Below are positions 37,121-45,583 of a stretch of DNA of 64,000 nucleotides, in pieces; position 1 is the stretch's first letter; each line of letters starts with the position of its first letter. A model generated the notes under the pieces. That model worked only from the letters and a program-made list of their open reading frames with translations, did no database searches and was not told where the DNA came from. A program made the translations under genes and the position numbers. Source of the stretch: Paludibacter sp. (lineage in GTDB: Bacteria; Bacteroidota; Bacteroidia; Bacteroidales; Paludibacteraceae); the NCBI GenBank assembly GCA_028690665.1, contig JAQVAV010000012.1, positions 1-64,000 of the forward strand, given 5' to 3'.

Positions 37121-39349
37121 CTACTTTAAATAAAAACTTACAGGCTCACCGCTTTGGCTGTCTTTCGAAATCCATACCTGAAATTCTCCCGGTTCAACGC
37201 TGTATGTGTTATCTTGATGCCAAAATCCAAGTTCACAGGCATTAATTTCGAAACTAATGGTTTGCGATTCTCCTGCCTTTAGCATAATTTTCTTGAATCC
37301 TTTCAGTTCACGAACTGGTTGTGCCAAGGTTGCCACTTTGTCGCGAATGTAAAGTTGAATAACTTCACGAGCATCATATTTTCCTGTATTTGTCACCTTA
37401 CATTCTGCCATAATTTTGCCGTTTTGATCCATTGAAGTTGCAGATAAGTGAACAGGAGAATAACTGAAAGTCGTATATGAAAGCCCATAACCGAAAGGAA
37501 ACAACGGAGAATCTCCGGCATCAAGATGATAACTTGTATTTCCGAGCGATGTCTGAAATGCGCCCACAGGAATGTCATTAATCATAACGATATTGCTTGC
37601 CGGACGACCTGTCATTTTATGGGCATAATAAACCGGAACCTGCCCCACCATACGTGGAATGGTAACAGGGAGTTTGCCGGATGGAACCGCATTGCCAAAT
37701 AACAAATCCGCAAGAGCCGGACCAGCCATAGTGCCTCCCTGGAAAGCATAAATAAAAGCATCTGATTTCTCAACTTCTTCTGAAATTGTGTTTGGTCGTC
37801 CTGTCATAAGAACAGTTACAACAGGCTTTCCTGTTTTTTTAAGCTCGCGTAGCATTTCTGTCTGAGCTCCTGGCAAACTTATGTCTGCACGGCAATGAGC
37901 TTCACCCGACAAGATGGCTTCTTCACCCGCAAAAAACAAAACGATGTCTGCTTTTTCCGCTACTTGTACAGCACGAGCGATTCCCTTAGAATTCGTATCA
38001 CGACTATAAAGCAGACCCTTTTCAGCAAGTATATTGAATTTTGAACCATAATCTTGTCTGATGGCCTGTAAAGGAGTAACACTGTGTGATGGCTCTGCAT
38101 CAAAAACCCATGTTCCTAATTGATCGGCAGGCGCATCGGACATTGGTCCAACAACAGCAATACTTTTCACTGTCTTTGTTGAAATAGGCAACACATTGTT
38201 ATTTTTCAAAAGAACAGCGCTTTCTTCAGCAGCCTGCCGTGCAGCATTCAAAGATCCGGAAGCATAAAAAGCAACTTTGGAAGTATCTTTTACATAGGGA
38301 TTTTCAAAAAGACCCAAACGGAATTTCAGCCGGAGTATATTCCGTACAGCATTGTCAATCAATTTTTCATCAACTTTTCCTTCCTTTACCAATTTCTCTA
38401 AATTTTTTATATAAACAAAACCCATCATATCTGCATCTACACCTGCATCAACAGCCATTATCGCGGCGTCCTCAGAATTCGCACATACACCATGAGAAAT
38501 CATCTGATCGATAGAACCCCAATCGCTGACAAGCACACCATCCCACTTCCATTCGTTACGCAATATATCTTTATTTAAATGTTTGTTCCCGGAAGAAGGA
38601 ATTCCGTTTATATCATTAAACGAACACATAAAAGTAGCTACTCCGGCATCGGCCACAGCATGAAAAGAGGGAAGATAAACATCCCGTAATTGAGTTTCGG
38701 GAATCCATGTTGTATTATAATCTTTACCTGATTCTGAAGCTCCATAGCCTGCAAAGTGTTTGGCACAAGCAGCTATTGAATTGGAATCTGCAAGATTATC
38801 TCCCTGAAAACCTTTGACCATAGCCACTCCCATAACAGAAGTGAGGTACGGATCCTCCCCACACGACTCGGCTATGCGTCCCCAACGTGGATCGCGAGAA
38901 ACATCCACCATAGGAGCAAATGTCCAGCGAATACCTACCGATGAAGCCTCCTGTGCTGCAATGCGTGCACCTTGTTCTGCCAACTCAGGGTTCCAAGTCG
39001 CCGCCTGGCCGAGCGGAATCGGGAATATAGTTTTGAAGCCATGAATAACATCCCGGGCAAAAATCAGAGGGATGCCAAGACGGGATTCTTCAACTGCTAC
39101 CCTTTGTAATTCATTAATTGTGTTCGCATCAACTTCGTTTAATATTGAACCGACAACACCGGCTCTGATCTGATCTTTCATGTTGGCCGAAGCTCCTTCA
39201 CCTGTCAATTGGTTCATTTGACCAATCTTTTCTGTCAGAGTCATTTTTGAAATCAACTCATCTATTTTGCTTTCTGTTGCATCTTGTTTTTTGCTACAAC
39301 TCACAAGCGATGCTCCAAGCATCAAAATAAACAATAGTTTTTTTGTCAT
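37121..39349 (-). CDS. bglX: GH3 beta-glucosidase lipoprotein (BglX-like)
   Basis: A 742-residue GH3 enzyme of the BglX type, releasing glucose from the non-reducing ends of beta-gluco-oligosaccharides. The start MTKKLLFILMLGASLVSC has a lipobox with Cys18. Visible motifs are RDPRWGRIAESCGEDPYL, the KHF motif (AACAKHFAGYG) and GVLVSDWGSI with nucleophile D276; the C-terminal fibronectin III-like domain (REVIQLYIRDKVA) completes the family layout. The full length matches E. coli BglX (about 765). It heads the leftward unit with the discoidin protein and has promoter module 3 upstream. The symbol is by family resemblance. Confidence 0.92.
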   Translation of the reverse strand: MTKKLLFILMLGASLVSCSKKQDATESKIDELISKMTLTEKIGQMNQLTGEGASANMKDQIRAGVVGSILNEVDANTINELQRVAVEESRLGIPLIFARDVIHGFKTIFPIPLGQAATWNPELAEQGARIAAQEASSVGIRWTFAPMVDVSRDPRWGRIAESCGEDPYLTSVMGVAMVKGFQGDNLADSNSIAACAKHFAGYGASESGKDYNTTWIPETQLRDVYLPSFHAVADAGVATFMCSFNDINGIPSSGNKHLNKDILRNEWKWDGVLVSDWGSIDQMISHGVCANSEDAAIMAVDAGVDADMMGFVYIKNLEKLVKEGKVDEKLIDNAVRNILRLKFRLGLFENPYVKDTSKVAFYASGSLNAARQAAEESAVLLKNNNVLPISTKTVKSIAVVGPMSDAPADQLGTWVFDAEPSHSVTPLQAIRQDYGSKFNILAEKGLLYSRDTNSKGIARAVQVAEKADIVLFFAGEEAILSGEAHCRADISLPGAQTEMLRELKKTGKPVVTVLMTGRPNTISEEVEKSDAFIYAFQGGTMAGPALADLLFGNAVPSGKLPVTIPRMVGQVPVYYAHKMTGRPASNIVMINDIPVGAFQTSLGNTSYHLDAGDSPLFPFGYGLSYTTFSYSPVHLSATSMDQNGKIMAECKVTNTGKYDAREVIQLYIRDKVATLAQPVRELKGFKKIMLKAGESQTISFEINACELGFWHQDNTYSVEPGEFQVWISKDSQSGEPVSFYLK

Positions 39350-39646
39350 CGTTTTATTTAAACTTTTAGTATTATCCTTCTAAAACGTATATTTTCGGTT
39401 GGAACAAAATTAGACAAAGAACTTTCCAGTAAAAAAAAATCACCCACACAAAAAATCAATTGAAGCATTAATTAACCTCAACATTAATACGACATCCATA
39501 TCTATATTTTATTGATTATAAATCGTTTATAATTTTAAATGTTGTAAAACATATTTCATAGGCATCTGCAACGAACGATTTATATTAAAATTGGCTTAAT
39601 TTCATCTTAACATTTAATTATACTCAGCAAGAAACACTGAAAAATT
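39350..39646. other. divergent promoter region of GH3 and second regulator
   Basis: Contains promoter module 3 (39405-39560) reading left toward bglX. The rest, up to 39646, is the AT-rich leader of the second regulator, with no clear -7 box. Confidence 0.6.
39405..39560 (-). promoter_or_regulatory. PUL promoter module 3 (bglX unit)
   Basis: CAAAATTA at 39405-39412 reads TAATTTTG on the minus strand (perfect -7 box), 56 bases before bglX. ATCACCCACACA starts at 39439, and the 50-bp box at 39511-39560 begins ATTGATTA and contains TAAAACATATTTCA. The proximal box is shifted by 1 bp relative to modules 1 and 2. Confidence 0.7.
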
Positions 39647-42568
39647 ATGATCTTAAAAGCAAGCCAAAACAAATCGAAGATTTTCAAAGTCATTTTCATT
39701 TATTTTTTATTTTTCAATATTCTACCGACTCAGGCAACACATCCTTTTGTCCGGAATTTCAATAAAAAAGTAATGTCTGCCGGTTCCCAAAACTGGGCAA
39801 TGACACAAAGCTCCAACGACTGGATGTACTTTGCCAATAACAACGGGCTTTTGGAGTTTGATGGAAACCGCTGGTCAACATTTCCGATAAAAAACTATAC
39901 AAATGTTCGGTCAGTCTTGTATGATGCGAAGGATGAAAAAATTTATGCAGGCGCATATAATATGTTTGGTTATTACAGCCGAAATAAATCCGGACTTCTT
40001 ACTTTTCAGTCCATGAACGAGAAACTCGCAAAACAGGATAGGCAGTTCACTGAAATCTGGAATATCGACAAAACCGATAACTATATCTTTTTTCAGGCCG
40101 ACAATGATATTTTTAGGTTCAAAGGAGACGATTACAAACATTTTCATTTTGACGAGAAAATCAATAAATCGGCTGTCGTTCACAATTCACTTATTATCTC
40201 TCAACTTTCGGGAGGAGTCAGTTTTCTGAGCGGAGATATTTTTCTCCCATTCCCCAATTCTGATATTCTGAAAAACAAAAAAATCTGTGCTATCCTTCCT
40301 TATCAAAAAAATAAAATTCTTTTTATCACTGATTTTGATGGAATATACATTTTCAACGGAGAAAACATACAGGCTTTTCATACTGATATTGACGATTTCA
40401 TGAAACAAAATCAAGTATTCTGTGCGGCAATCTCCAAAGACCTGCTTGCTATAGGAACGGTACGCAATGGTCTCATTGTAAAAAATTTAAAGGACAATTC
40501 CAATATTTATTCAAACACACAAACCGGCATGCAAAATAATACGGTACTTAGTGCAGGATTCGACCGTATTGGAAATCTATGGCTCGGATTGGATAAAGGA
40601 ATTGACTATGTAATGATCAATTCTCCGATTTATGATTTATTTGGAAATTCAAATCTTTTCGGAACCGGATACGCTTCACAAATCCTCCACAATAAGCTTT
40701 ATTTAGGTACCAATCAAGGGCTGTACACAACAGACTTTCCTATAAAAAACAATTCCTTCACTCCGCATGTAAATCTTATAAATAATATCAGAGGCCAAGT
40801 ATGGACTCTCAGATTAATTGACAGTACCTTATTTTGCGGTTCCGATCATGGTGCATTCATACTGGAACAAAAAGGATTTAATCAGATTCCTAAAATTCCA
40901 GGAACATGGGAATTCAAACCTCTTTATACGAAGCCCGGATACATTTTAGGTTCGTCTTATTCAGGATTTTTTATTTTAAAAAAAATTGAGAAAAAATGGC
41001 TATTCTCAAATTTCGTAAAAGGATTTCATGAATCTGGCGGCATGTATGAAGAAGATAAAGACGGGAAAATATGGTTTAGCCACTGGCTGAAAGGAATTTT
41101 CCGACTCAGTTTAAACGAATCTCTCGACAGTGTCGTTCAAATCGAACATTTTGGAATAGAAAATGGGTTTCCTACAACCCAGAATAATACAATAAATCGG
41201 ATAAAAAACAGAATCGTATTTTCAACCGAAAGAGGATTCTATAATTATAATGAAGAAAGTAAACAAGTAGAACCAACTCTAAAATTTCAAAAATTATTTC
41301 ATACTCCGGCCCATTCTGTAAAAATATATAACTCAGCCCGAGATGATTTATGGGCAATTTCCGGTTCGGAAATCAAAGCAGCTTTTCTTCAACCAAACGG
41401 AGATTATAAAGTCGACTCGGCATCGTTTTTCTCTTTGCGGGATAAGCTTATTCCTGGATTTGAACAGGCAAGCTTTCTAAACGATTCCAACATTCTGATC
41501 TCGACAGAAGATGGTTTCGCTGTCATAAGCACCGATAGATTGTCGAATAAGCCGGAATTATTTAAAGTTGCCATACGCAACGTTTATATAACCAATCAAA
41601 AAGATTCAATTGTAACAGGTTATATGCCAAACCAAAATACAGCAAATATTCCTGAATTTGACTCAAAGCATAATTCCATACGTTTTGAATATATAGGAAG
41701 CGAATACAGAAATCCAACATCAATTCAATACAGTTATCTGCTCGAAAACTACGATACCCAATGGTCAGAATTTTCTCCGGTAAATACGAAAGAATATACC
41801 AAACTAGGAAAAGGCAGCTACACATTTAGGGTACGGGCACGAAATCTTTATAACTCACAAATTTCGGAGACTAATTTTCGTTTTATAATACTCCCTCCAT
41901 GGTATCAAAGTAATACTGCGTACATCGTATACGGTTTACTTATACTTATGCTGTTATTCGTTCTTATCTGGTACATTAAGTATCGTTCGGAAAAAGGTGC
42001 ACGCGAAATGAAAGTTCAGAAAGAATTCGAAATGAAGCAGCAGGAAGAAAAATTTCAGGCAGATGCACGCGAGAAAGAAAAGGAAATCATCGCATTAAAG
42101 AATCAAAAACTTCAATATGAACTTCGTCATAAGTCGCAGGATTTAGCAAGTTCCACCATGAATCTTATTCGAAAAAATGAAATTCTTCTTGAACTAAACG
42201 ATAAACTGGGGAAAATCAGCAACGATATTTCAGAAAATTCGGAGCCATCATCTTTAGTAAAACGAATTTCAAAAATCAGGGAAGAAATAAAAGTAAATAT
42301 TGAACACGACAACAACTGGAAAAAATTTCAGGAAAATTTTGATCTGGTTTACGAAAATTATCTGAAACGTTTAGGAAATCAGTTCCCTGTATTAACCGTT
42401 AGTGATAAAAAACTTTGTGCTTACCTCAAAATGGATCTCTCATCGAAGGACATTGCCCCGCTTTTAAACATGTCGTATAGAAGTGTGGAAATGAGCCGTT
42501 ATCGTCTTCGTAAAAAGCTAAACTTAGATCGAGATACCAATTTGACTGAATTTTTACAAAAATTTTAA
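39647..42568 (+). CDS. SusR-like membrane one-component regulator, second paralog
   Basis: A 973-residue regulator with the same plan as the one at 22510-25395: signal anchor or peptide (FKVIFIYFLFFNILPTQA), propeller repeats (NWAMTQSSNDWMYFANNNG, QNNTVLSAGFDRIGNLWLGL), Y_Y_Y domain (IQYSYLLENYDTQWSEF), membrane segment (TAYIVYGLLILMLLFVLIWYI), coiled coil and a LuxR-like HTH (SSKDIAPLLNMSYRSVEMSR, YRLRKKL). The two HTH regions are nearly identical around DKKLCAYxKMxLSSKDxAPLLNMS and share the end LxxFLQKF. There is no kinase. It is divergent from bglX, next to promoter module 3. Both probably read the same DNA element, with different or overlapping inducers. Confidence 0.9.
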   Translation: MILKASQNKSKIFKVIFIYFLFFNILPTQATHPFVRNFNKKVMSAGSQNWAMTQSSNDWMYFANNNGLLEFDGNRWSTFPIKNYTNVRSVLYDAKDEKIYAGAYNMFGYYSRNKSGLLTFQSMNEKLAKQDRQFTEIWNIDKTDNYIFFQADNDIFRFKGDDYKHFHFDEKINKSAVVHNSLIISQLSGGVSFLSGDIFLPFPNSDILKNKKICAILPYQKNKILFITDFDGIYIFNGENIQAFHTDIDDFMKQNQVFCAAISKDLLAIGTVRNGLIVKNLKDNSNIYSNTQTGMQNNTVLSAGFDRIGNLWLGLDKGIDYVMINSPIYDLFGNSNLFGTGYASQILHNKLYLGTNQGLYTTDFPIKNNSFTPHVNLINNIRGQVWTLRLIDSTLFCGSDHGAFILEQKGFNQIPKIPGTWEFKPLYTKPGYILGSSYSGFFILKKIEKKWLFSNFVKGFHESGGMYEEDKDGKIWFSHWLKGIFRLSLNESLDSVVQIEHFGIENGFPTTQNNTINRIKNRIVFSTERGFYNYNEESKQVEPTLKFQKLFHTPAHSVKIYNSARDDLWAISGSEIKAAFLQPNGDYKVDSASFFSLRDKLIPGFEQASFLNDSNILISTEDGFAVISTDRLSNKPELFKVAIRNVYITNQKDSIVTGYMPNQNTANIPEFDSKHNSIRFEYIGSEYRNPTSIQYSYLLENYDTQWSEFSPVNTKEYTKLGKGSYTFRVRARNLYNSQISETNFRFIILPPWYQSNTAYIVYGLLILMLLFVLIWYIKYRSEKGAREMKVQKEFEMKQQEEKFQADAREKEKEIIALKNQKLQYELRHKSQDLASSTMNLIRKNEILLELNDKLGKISNDISENSEPSSLVKRISKIREEIKVNIEHDNNWKKFQENFDLVYENYLKRLGNQFPVLTVSDKKLCAYLKMDLSSKDIAPLLNMSYRSVEMSRYRLRKKLNLDRDTNLTEFLQKF

Positions 42569-42695
42569 GTTGTAATACTAAATAATTACAGACATATTAT
42601 TAAAAAATGATGAATTGTTTTTTATTCCTTTGTATAAAGGTAAGAGACAATAATTCTTAGCAGATGTTATTTTTTGATTTACAATACGTTATAGA

Positions 42696-42728
42696 AAGTT
42701 TTGTAAAGCAGATTGCTTTACAAAACTT
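42696..42728. terminator. 14-bp perfect hairpin between convergent genes
   Basis: AAGTTTTGTAAAGC at 42696-42709 pairs fully with its complement at 42715-42728, loop AGATT. It has no classical T run on either strand but sits between the second regulator and the convergent membrane protein gene, so a terminator role is likely. Confidence 0.5.
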
Positions 42729-42795
42729 CTAAATTCTCGGGCACAGAGATACAATTTATAATTTTATTCTTTTTATAACTTTCTTTTTAAGAGAT

Positions 42796-43314
42796 CTAAT
42801 GAAGTATATTCTCTATTACTCCCTGATCCTCAATTTTTATTACACCAGTACAAGAGACATATTCGTAAGGAATATACGACAAAACCTGCACAAAGGCAAC
42901 GGTTTTATCGGAAAAGCAGGCAACTCTTAATTTTAATGACTCTACCTGTGATTTCTGTAATCCAGATAATAATTTAAAATTACCATCTTCCAACAATTTT
43001 ATAAGCTCGCTCTTTTCATTTAAGTTGTAAAAAACTTCTCTGAAAAGGAATCTCTTCCCACTATTTTTGTCAACATATATTGTTTTCTTCATAACAATCT
43101 GCAATAGTCCAATTATAGCAAATGCTATTGTAGCCATGATAAGAATCGCAGGGACTATACTTGTCGAAGTAAAAACAAGGATTTTATTAACGACGATACA
43201 CACAACACCACATAAAATAAAAATTATTCCGGTTAGCGGAGAATGATGTTTAACAGACACCATATCATTTGTAGAAGAGAGTAAATACTCTTCAATAGTT
43301 ATATTCTTTTCCAT
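42796..43314 (-). CDS. small membrane protein, hypothetical
   Basis: A 172-residue protein with two hydrophobic helices near residues 25-75 (GIIFILCGVVCIVV and ILIMATIAFAIIGLLQIVM) and a soluble C-terminal half (KLLSGLQKSQVESLKLRVACFSDKTVAFVQVLSYIPY). The ATG at 43314 is chosen because the farther in-frame codon at 43335 is GTG and gives no better N-terminus. No family is recognised. It is alone between the PUL and the trpS region. Confidence 0.65.
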   Translation of the reverse strand: MEKNITIEEYLLSSTNDMVSVKHHSPLTGIIFILCGVVCIVVNKILVFTSTSIVPAILIMATIAFAIIGLLQIVMKKTIYVDKNSGKRFLFREVFYNLNEKSELIKLLEDGNFKLLSGLQKSQVESLKLRVACFSDKTVAFVQVLSYIPYEYVSCTGVIKIEDQGVIENILH

Positions 43315-43385
43315 ATAAATTAAATATTCAGGCACAGAAAATGCCTGTAAAAGTTTTTAATAGTAATTTTTACTAGAAAATATCA

Positions 43386-43428
43386 GCTCCATATCTGTTT
43401 CATGGAGCAGGATACATGGAGCAGGATA
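43386..43428 (-). terminator. hairpin plus 14-bp tandem repeat
   Basis: GCTCCAT at 43386-43392 pairs with ATGGAGC at 43402-43408, and on the minus strand it is followed by TGATATTTTC. The same stretch holds CATGGAGCAGGATA twice in tandem (43401-43414 and 43415-43428). It probably ends the leftward transcript of the small secreted protein gene. Confidence 0.5.
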
Positions 43429-43444
43429 AAGAATATAATATATA

Positions 43445-43828
43445 CTAAATAAGAATTTTACAAAGTGTAAAAAGATAAAATCCATCACGTTGTAAAAGAG
43501 AGTGGTGTTTATGAAAAACACGGAAAGCAGATATAAATTTTTGTTGTATGAATCGGGAATGTCTCAGTAATTTGAGATCCGATGAAAAGGGAAGAGTTCT
43601 CGCAAAACCAATCTGTACTTGCGAAGAATTGTGCAACTCCGAACCGGGCGATTCGTCTAATGACTTTAGGATATAAACACAATCACTCGAAGTGGAATCT
43701 GTCAAGAAAGAAGTTTTTGAAGCGGAATTATGCTGAGATGCCCTCTCCCCCGTCACAAAAAACATCATTGCATGCCCCCCCGTAACAAGGGCACACACAA
43801 TGATCATATATTGCATATAACGCTTCAT
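43445..43828 (-). CDS. possible small secreted protein, hypothetical
   Basis: A 127-residue open frame starting 18 bp after the trpS stop codon in the same direction. The N-terminus MKRYMQYMIIVCALVTGGHAM is a plausible signal peptide. The rest is low in recognisable motifs and ends HSLLQRDGFYLFTLCKILI. Codon use is ordinary, and a hairpin follows at the right distance. Similar short proteins of unknown role occur in Bacteroidota, but I cannot name a family. It could be a chance frame, because an open frame on the opposite strand overlaps it. Confidence 0.45.
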   Translation of the reverse strand: MKRYMQYMIIVCALVTGGHAMMFFVTGERASQHNSASKTSFLTDSTSSDCVYILKSLDESPGSELHNSSQVQIGFARTLPFSSDLKLLRHSRFIQQKFISAFRVFHKHHSLLQRDGFYLFTLCKILI

Positions 43829-43846
43829 ATAAATAATTTCAGAATA

Positions 43847-44842
43847 TCAGAAATGCTTGAATCCAATAATTTCGCGCACCTCCTGGATAGTTTTAGCAGC
43901 ATTCTCCTGAGCTTTTTCCTTTCCCATTCGGGCTACTTTAGAAATATAAGCATCATCGCTTTTCAATGCCTTTATTTTTTCACGCAAAGGTTCTGTAAAT
44001 GCAATCATATCCTGTGCCAATTGCTTTTTCATGTCTCCATAACGAATTTGACAGGTATTGTACATTTCATCAAAGTACTTATACGTCTCTTCACTCGAAA
44101 CCACTTTCATCAACTGGAAGATATTTTGTATTACCTCAGGCTTCTCTTGGTTCATTTCTACTGGTCCGCTATCAGTCACGGCTTTCATCACCTTTTTACG
44201 AATTGCCTCGGGTTCATCGGCTAAAAATATAGCATTCCCTTCTCCTTCCGATTTTCCCATTTTACCACTACCATTCAAACCTGGTATTTTTACTAACTGC
44301 TGGCCAAAATTAAATGCCTGAGGTTCTGGAAAATAATCCACATTATACATACGGTTAAACCGGTTTCCAAAGGTACGGGTCATCTCAAGGTGTTGTTCCT
44401 GATCTTTTCCAACCGGGACTTTTGTTGCTCTGTGAATAAGAATATCGGCAGCCATTAAAGTCGGATAAGTGAGTAATCCTGAATTGACATTTTGAGGTTG
44501 CATTCGAATTTTGTCTTTAAAAGAGGTACAACGTTCGAGTTCTCCGATATAAGCATTCATATTCAAAAAAAGATAGAGTTCTACAACTTCAGGGACATCA
44601 CTTTGCACATAAAGTGTAGCCTTCTCAGGATCAAGGCCGGCAGCTAAATATTCAACAAGAATTTGTTTCACATTCCCGTGTAAATCGTGAGGGGTTGGAT
44701 GTGTAGTTAACGAGTGATAGTCTGCTATAAAGAAATAACAGTTATGTTCGTTTTGCATATTAATAAAATTACGCAAAGCGCCAAAATAATTTCCCAAATG
44801 TAGATTTCCTGTCGGGCGAATTCCGCTTACAACTGTTTCCAT
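43847..44842 (-). CDS. trpS: tryptophan--tRNA ligase
   Basis: A 331-residue class I aminoacyl-tRNA synthetase that charges tRNA-Trp. HLGN at 15-18 is the HIGH motif and KMGKS at 194-198 is the KMSKS motif. The IRPTGNLHLGNYFGAL start and GLLTYPTLMAADILIHRATKVPVGKDQEQHLEMTR core are characteristic. Length is normal for bacterial TrpRS. A 9-bp hairpin lies at 44852-44877, only 10 bases before the start codon. Confidence 0.97.
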   Translation of the reverse strand: METVVSGIRPTGNLHLGNYFGALRNFINMQNEHNCYFFIADYHSLTTHPTPHDLHGNVKQILVEYLAAGLDPEKATLYVQSDVPEVVELYLFLNMNAYIGELERCTSFKDKIRMQPQNVNSGLLTYPTLMAADILIHRATKVPVGKDQEQHLEMTRTFGNRFNRMYNVDYFPEPQAFNFGQQLVKIPGLNGSGKMGKSEGEGNAIFLADEPEAIRKKVMKAVTDSGPVEMNQEKPEVIQNIFQLMKVVSSEETYKYFDEMYNTCQIRYGDMKKQLAQDMIAFTEPLREKIKALKSDDAYISKVARMGKEKAQENAAKTIQEVREIIGFKHF

Positions 44843-44851
44843 AATAAAAGC

Positions 44852-44877
44852 CTAAAGTCCCTTTTCAAGGACTTTAG
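44852..44877 (-). terminator. hairpin just before trpS
   Basis: CTAAAGTCC at 44852-44860 pairs with GGACTTTAG at 44869-44877 (nine perfect pairs), and the minus strand continues GCTTTTATT into the trpS ATG. It probably ends the Lrp-type gene, but its closeness to the trpS start could also affect translation. Confidence 0.55.
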
Positions 44878-44937
44878 TTATGTGTATTTAAATTTAATTA
44901 TTTAGTTTTATTTTTTACTTATTGCTAGGTGCACCAC

Positions 44938-45393
44938 TTATTCAATCGGGATTGACCGCCGAATTCTTTGATCAAGGGAAGTCAGAGTTTCTGTTGAAGC
45001 AACTCCCGGAATTTCCTGAATACGACCATTAAGTAGTTTCATAAGATGTTCATCATTTTTAGCGTAGAGCTTAATTAAAATGGTATAATGCCCTAATGTA
45101 TACTGAGATTCTATAATCTCCGGGATTTTCTCAAGTTCATCAACCACTTCTTTATACAAAGAACCTTTTTCCAAAGTTATACCAATATAAACACACATTT
45201 GATAACCCAGCATTTTAGGATTTACAAAATATCCAGAGCCGGTTATAACATCAAGGTCAATTAAACGCTGAACACGCTGATGAATTGCCGCGCGGGAGAC
45301 TCCACATTCCTCAGCCACATCTTTAAATGGCATACGCGCATTTTGGGTAATGATACGTAGTATTTTACGATCAAGTTGATCTATTTTTTCCAT
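44938..45393 (-). CDS. Lrp/AsnC family transcription regulator
   Basis: A 151-residue DNA-binding regulator. The N-terminal winged HTH (MEKIDQLDRKILRIITQNARMPFKDVAEECGVSRAAIHQRVQRLIDLDVITGSG, shown here in parts) has the family pattern of AIHQRVQRL in the recognition helix, and the C-terminal RAM ligand-binding domain starts near residue 66. The ATG at 45393 is used; the in-frame codon at 45402 is TTG. Such proteins sense amino acids. It lies upstream of trpS in the same direction, with a hairpin between them. Its specific ligand is unknown. Confidence 0.9.
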   Translation of the reverse strand: MEKIDQLDRKILRIITQNARMPFKDVAEECGVSRAAIHQRVQRLIDLDVITGSGYFVNPKMLGYQMCVYIGITLEKGSLYKEVVDELEKIPEIIESQYTLGHYTILIKLYAKNDEHLMKLLNGRIQEIPGVASTETLTSLDQRIRRSIPIE

Positions 45394-45530
45394 TGTCAAC
45401 AATTATTTAGTTGTCATTTAGGCAGCAAAATTACGTAAAAGAAATGAAAAATGAAAGTTTAAGACTTTTTTTTTACAATATCACTAATAAATATTACGAA
45501 AACATGTATTTTAACTATCATTTTGAAAAA

Positions 45531-45568
45531 AAGAAGCCGGAAGAATTAAATCTCCGGCTTCTTCAAAT
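45531..45568 (-). terminator. strong terminator of FKBP operon
   Basis: AAGAAGCCGG at 45531-45540 pairs with CCGGCTTCTT at 45554-45563; the minus strand continues into a T-rich tract. It lies 20 bp after the last FKBP gene. Confidence 0.85.
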
Positions 45569-45583
45569 ATTCTTATCAAGTTT

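Noticed and set aside
43582-44224. plus-strand open frames over the trpS end
   Set aside because: Antisense to trpS and the small secreted frame, with no family features.
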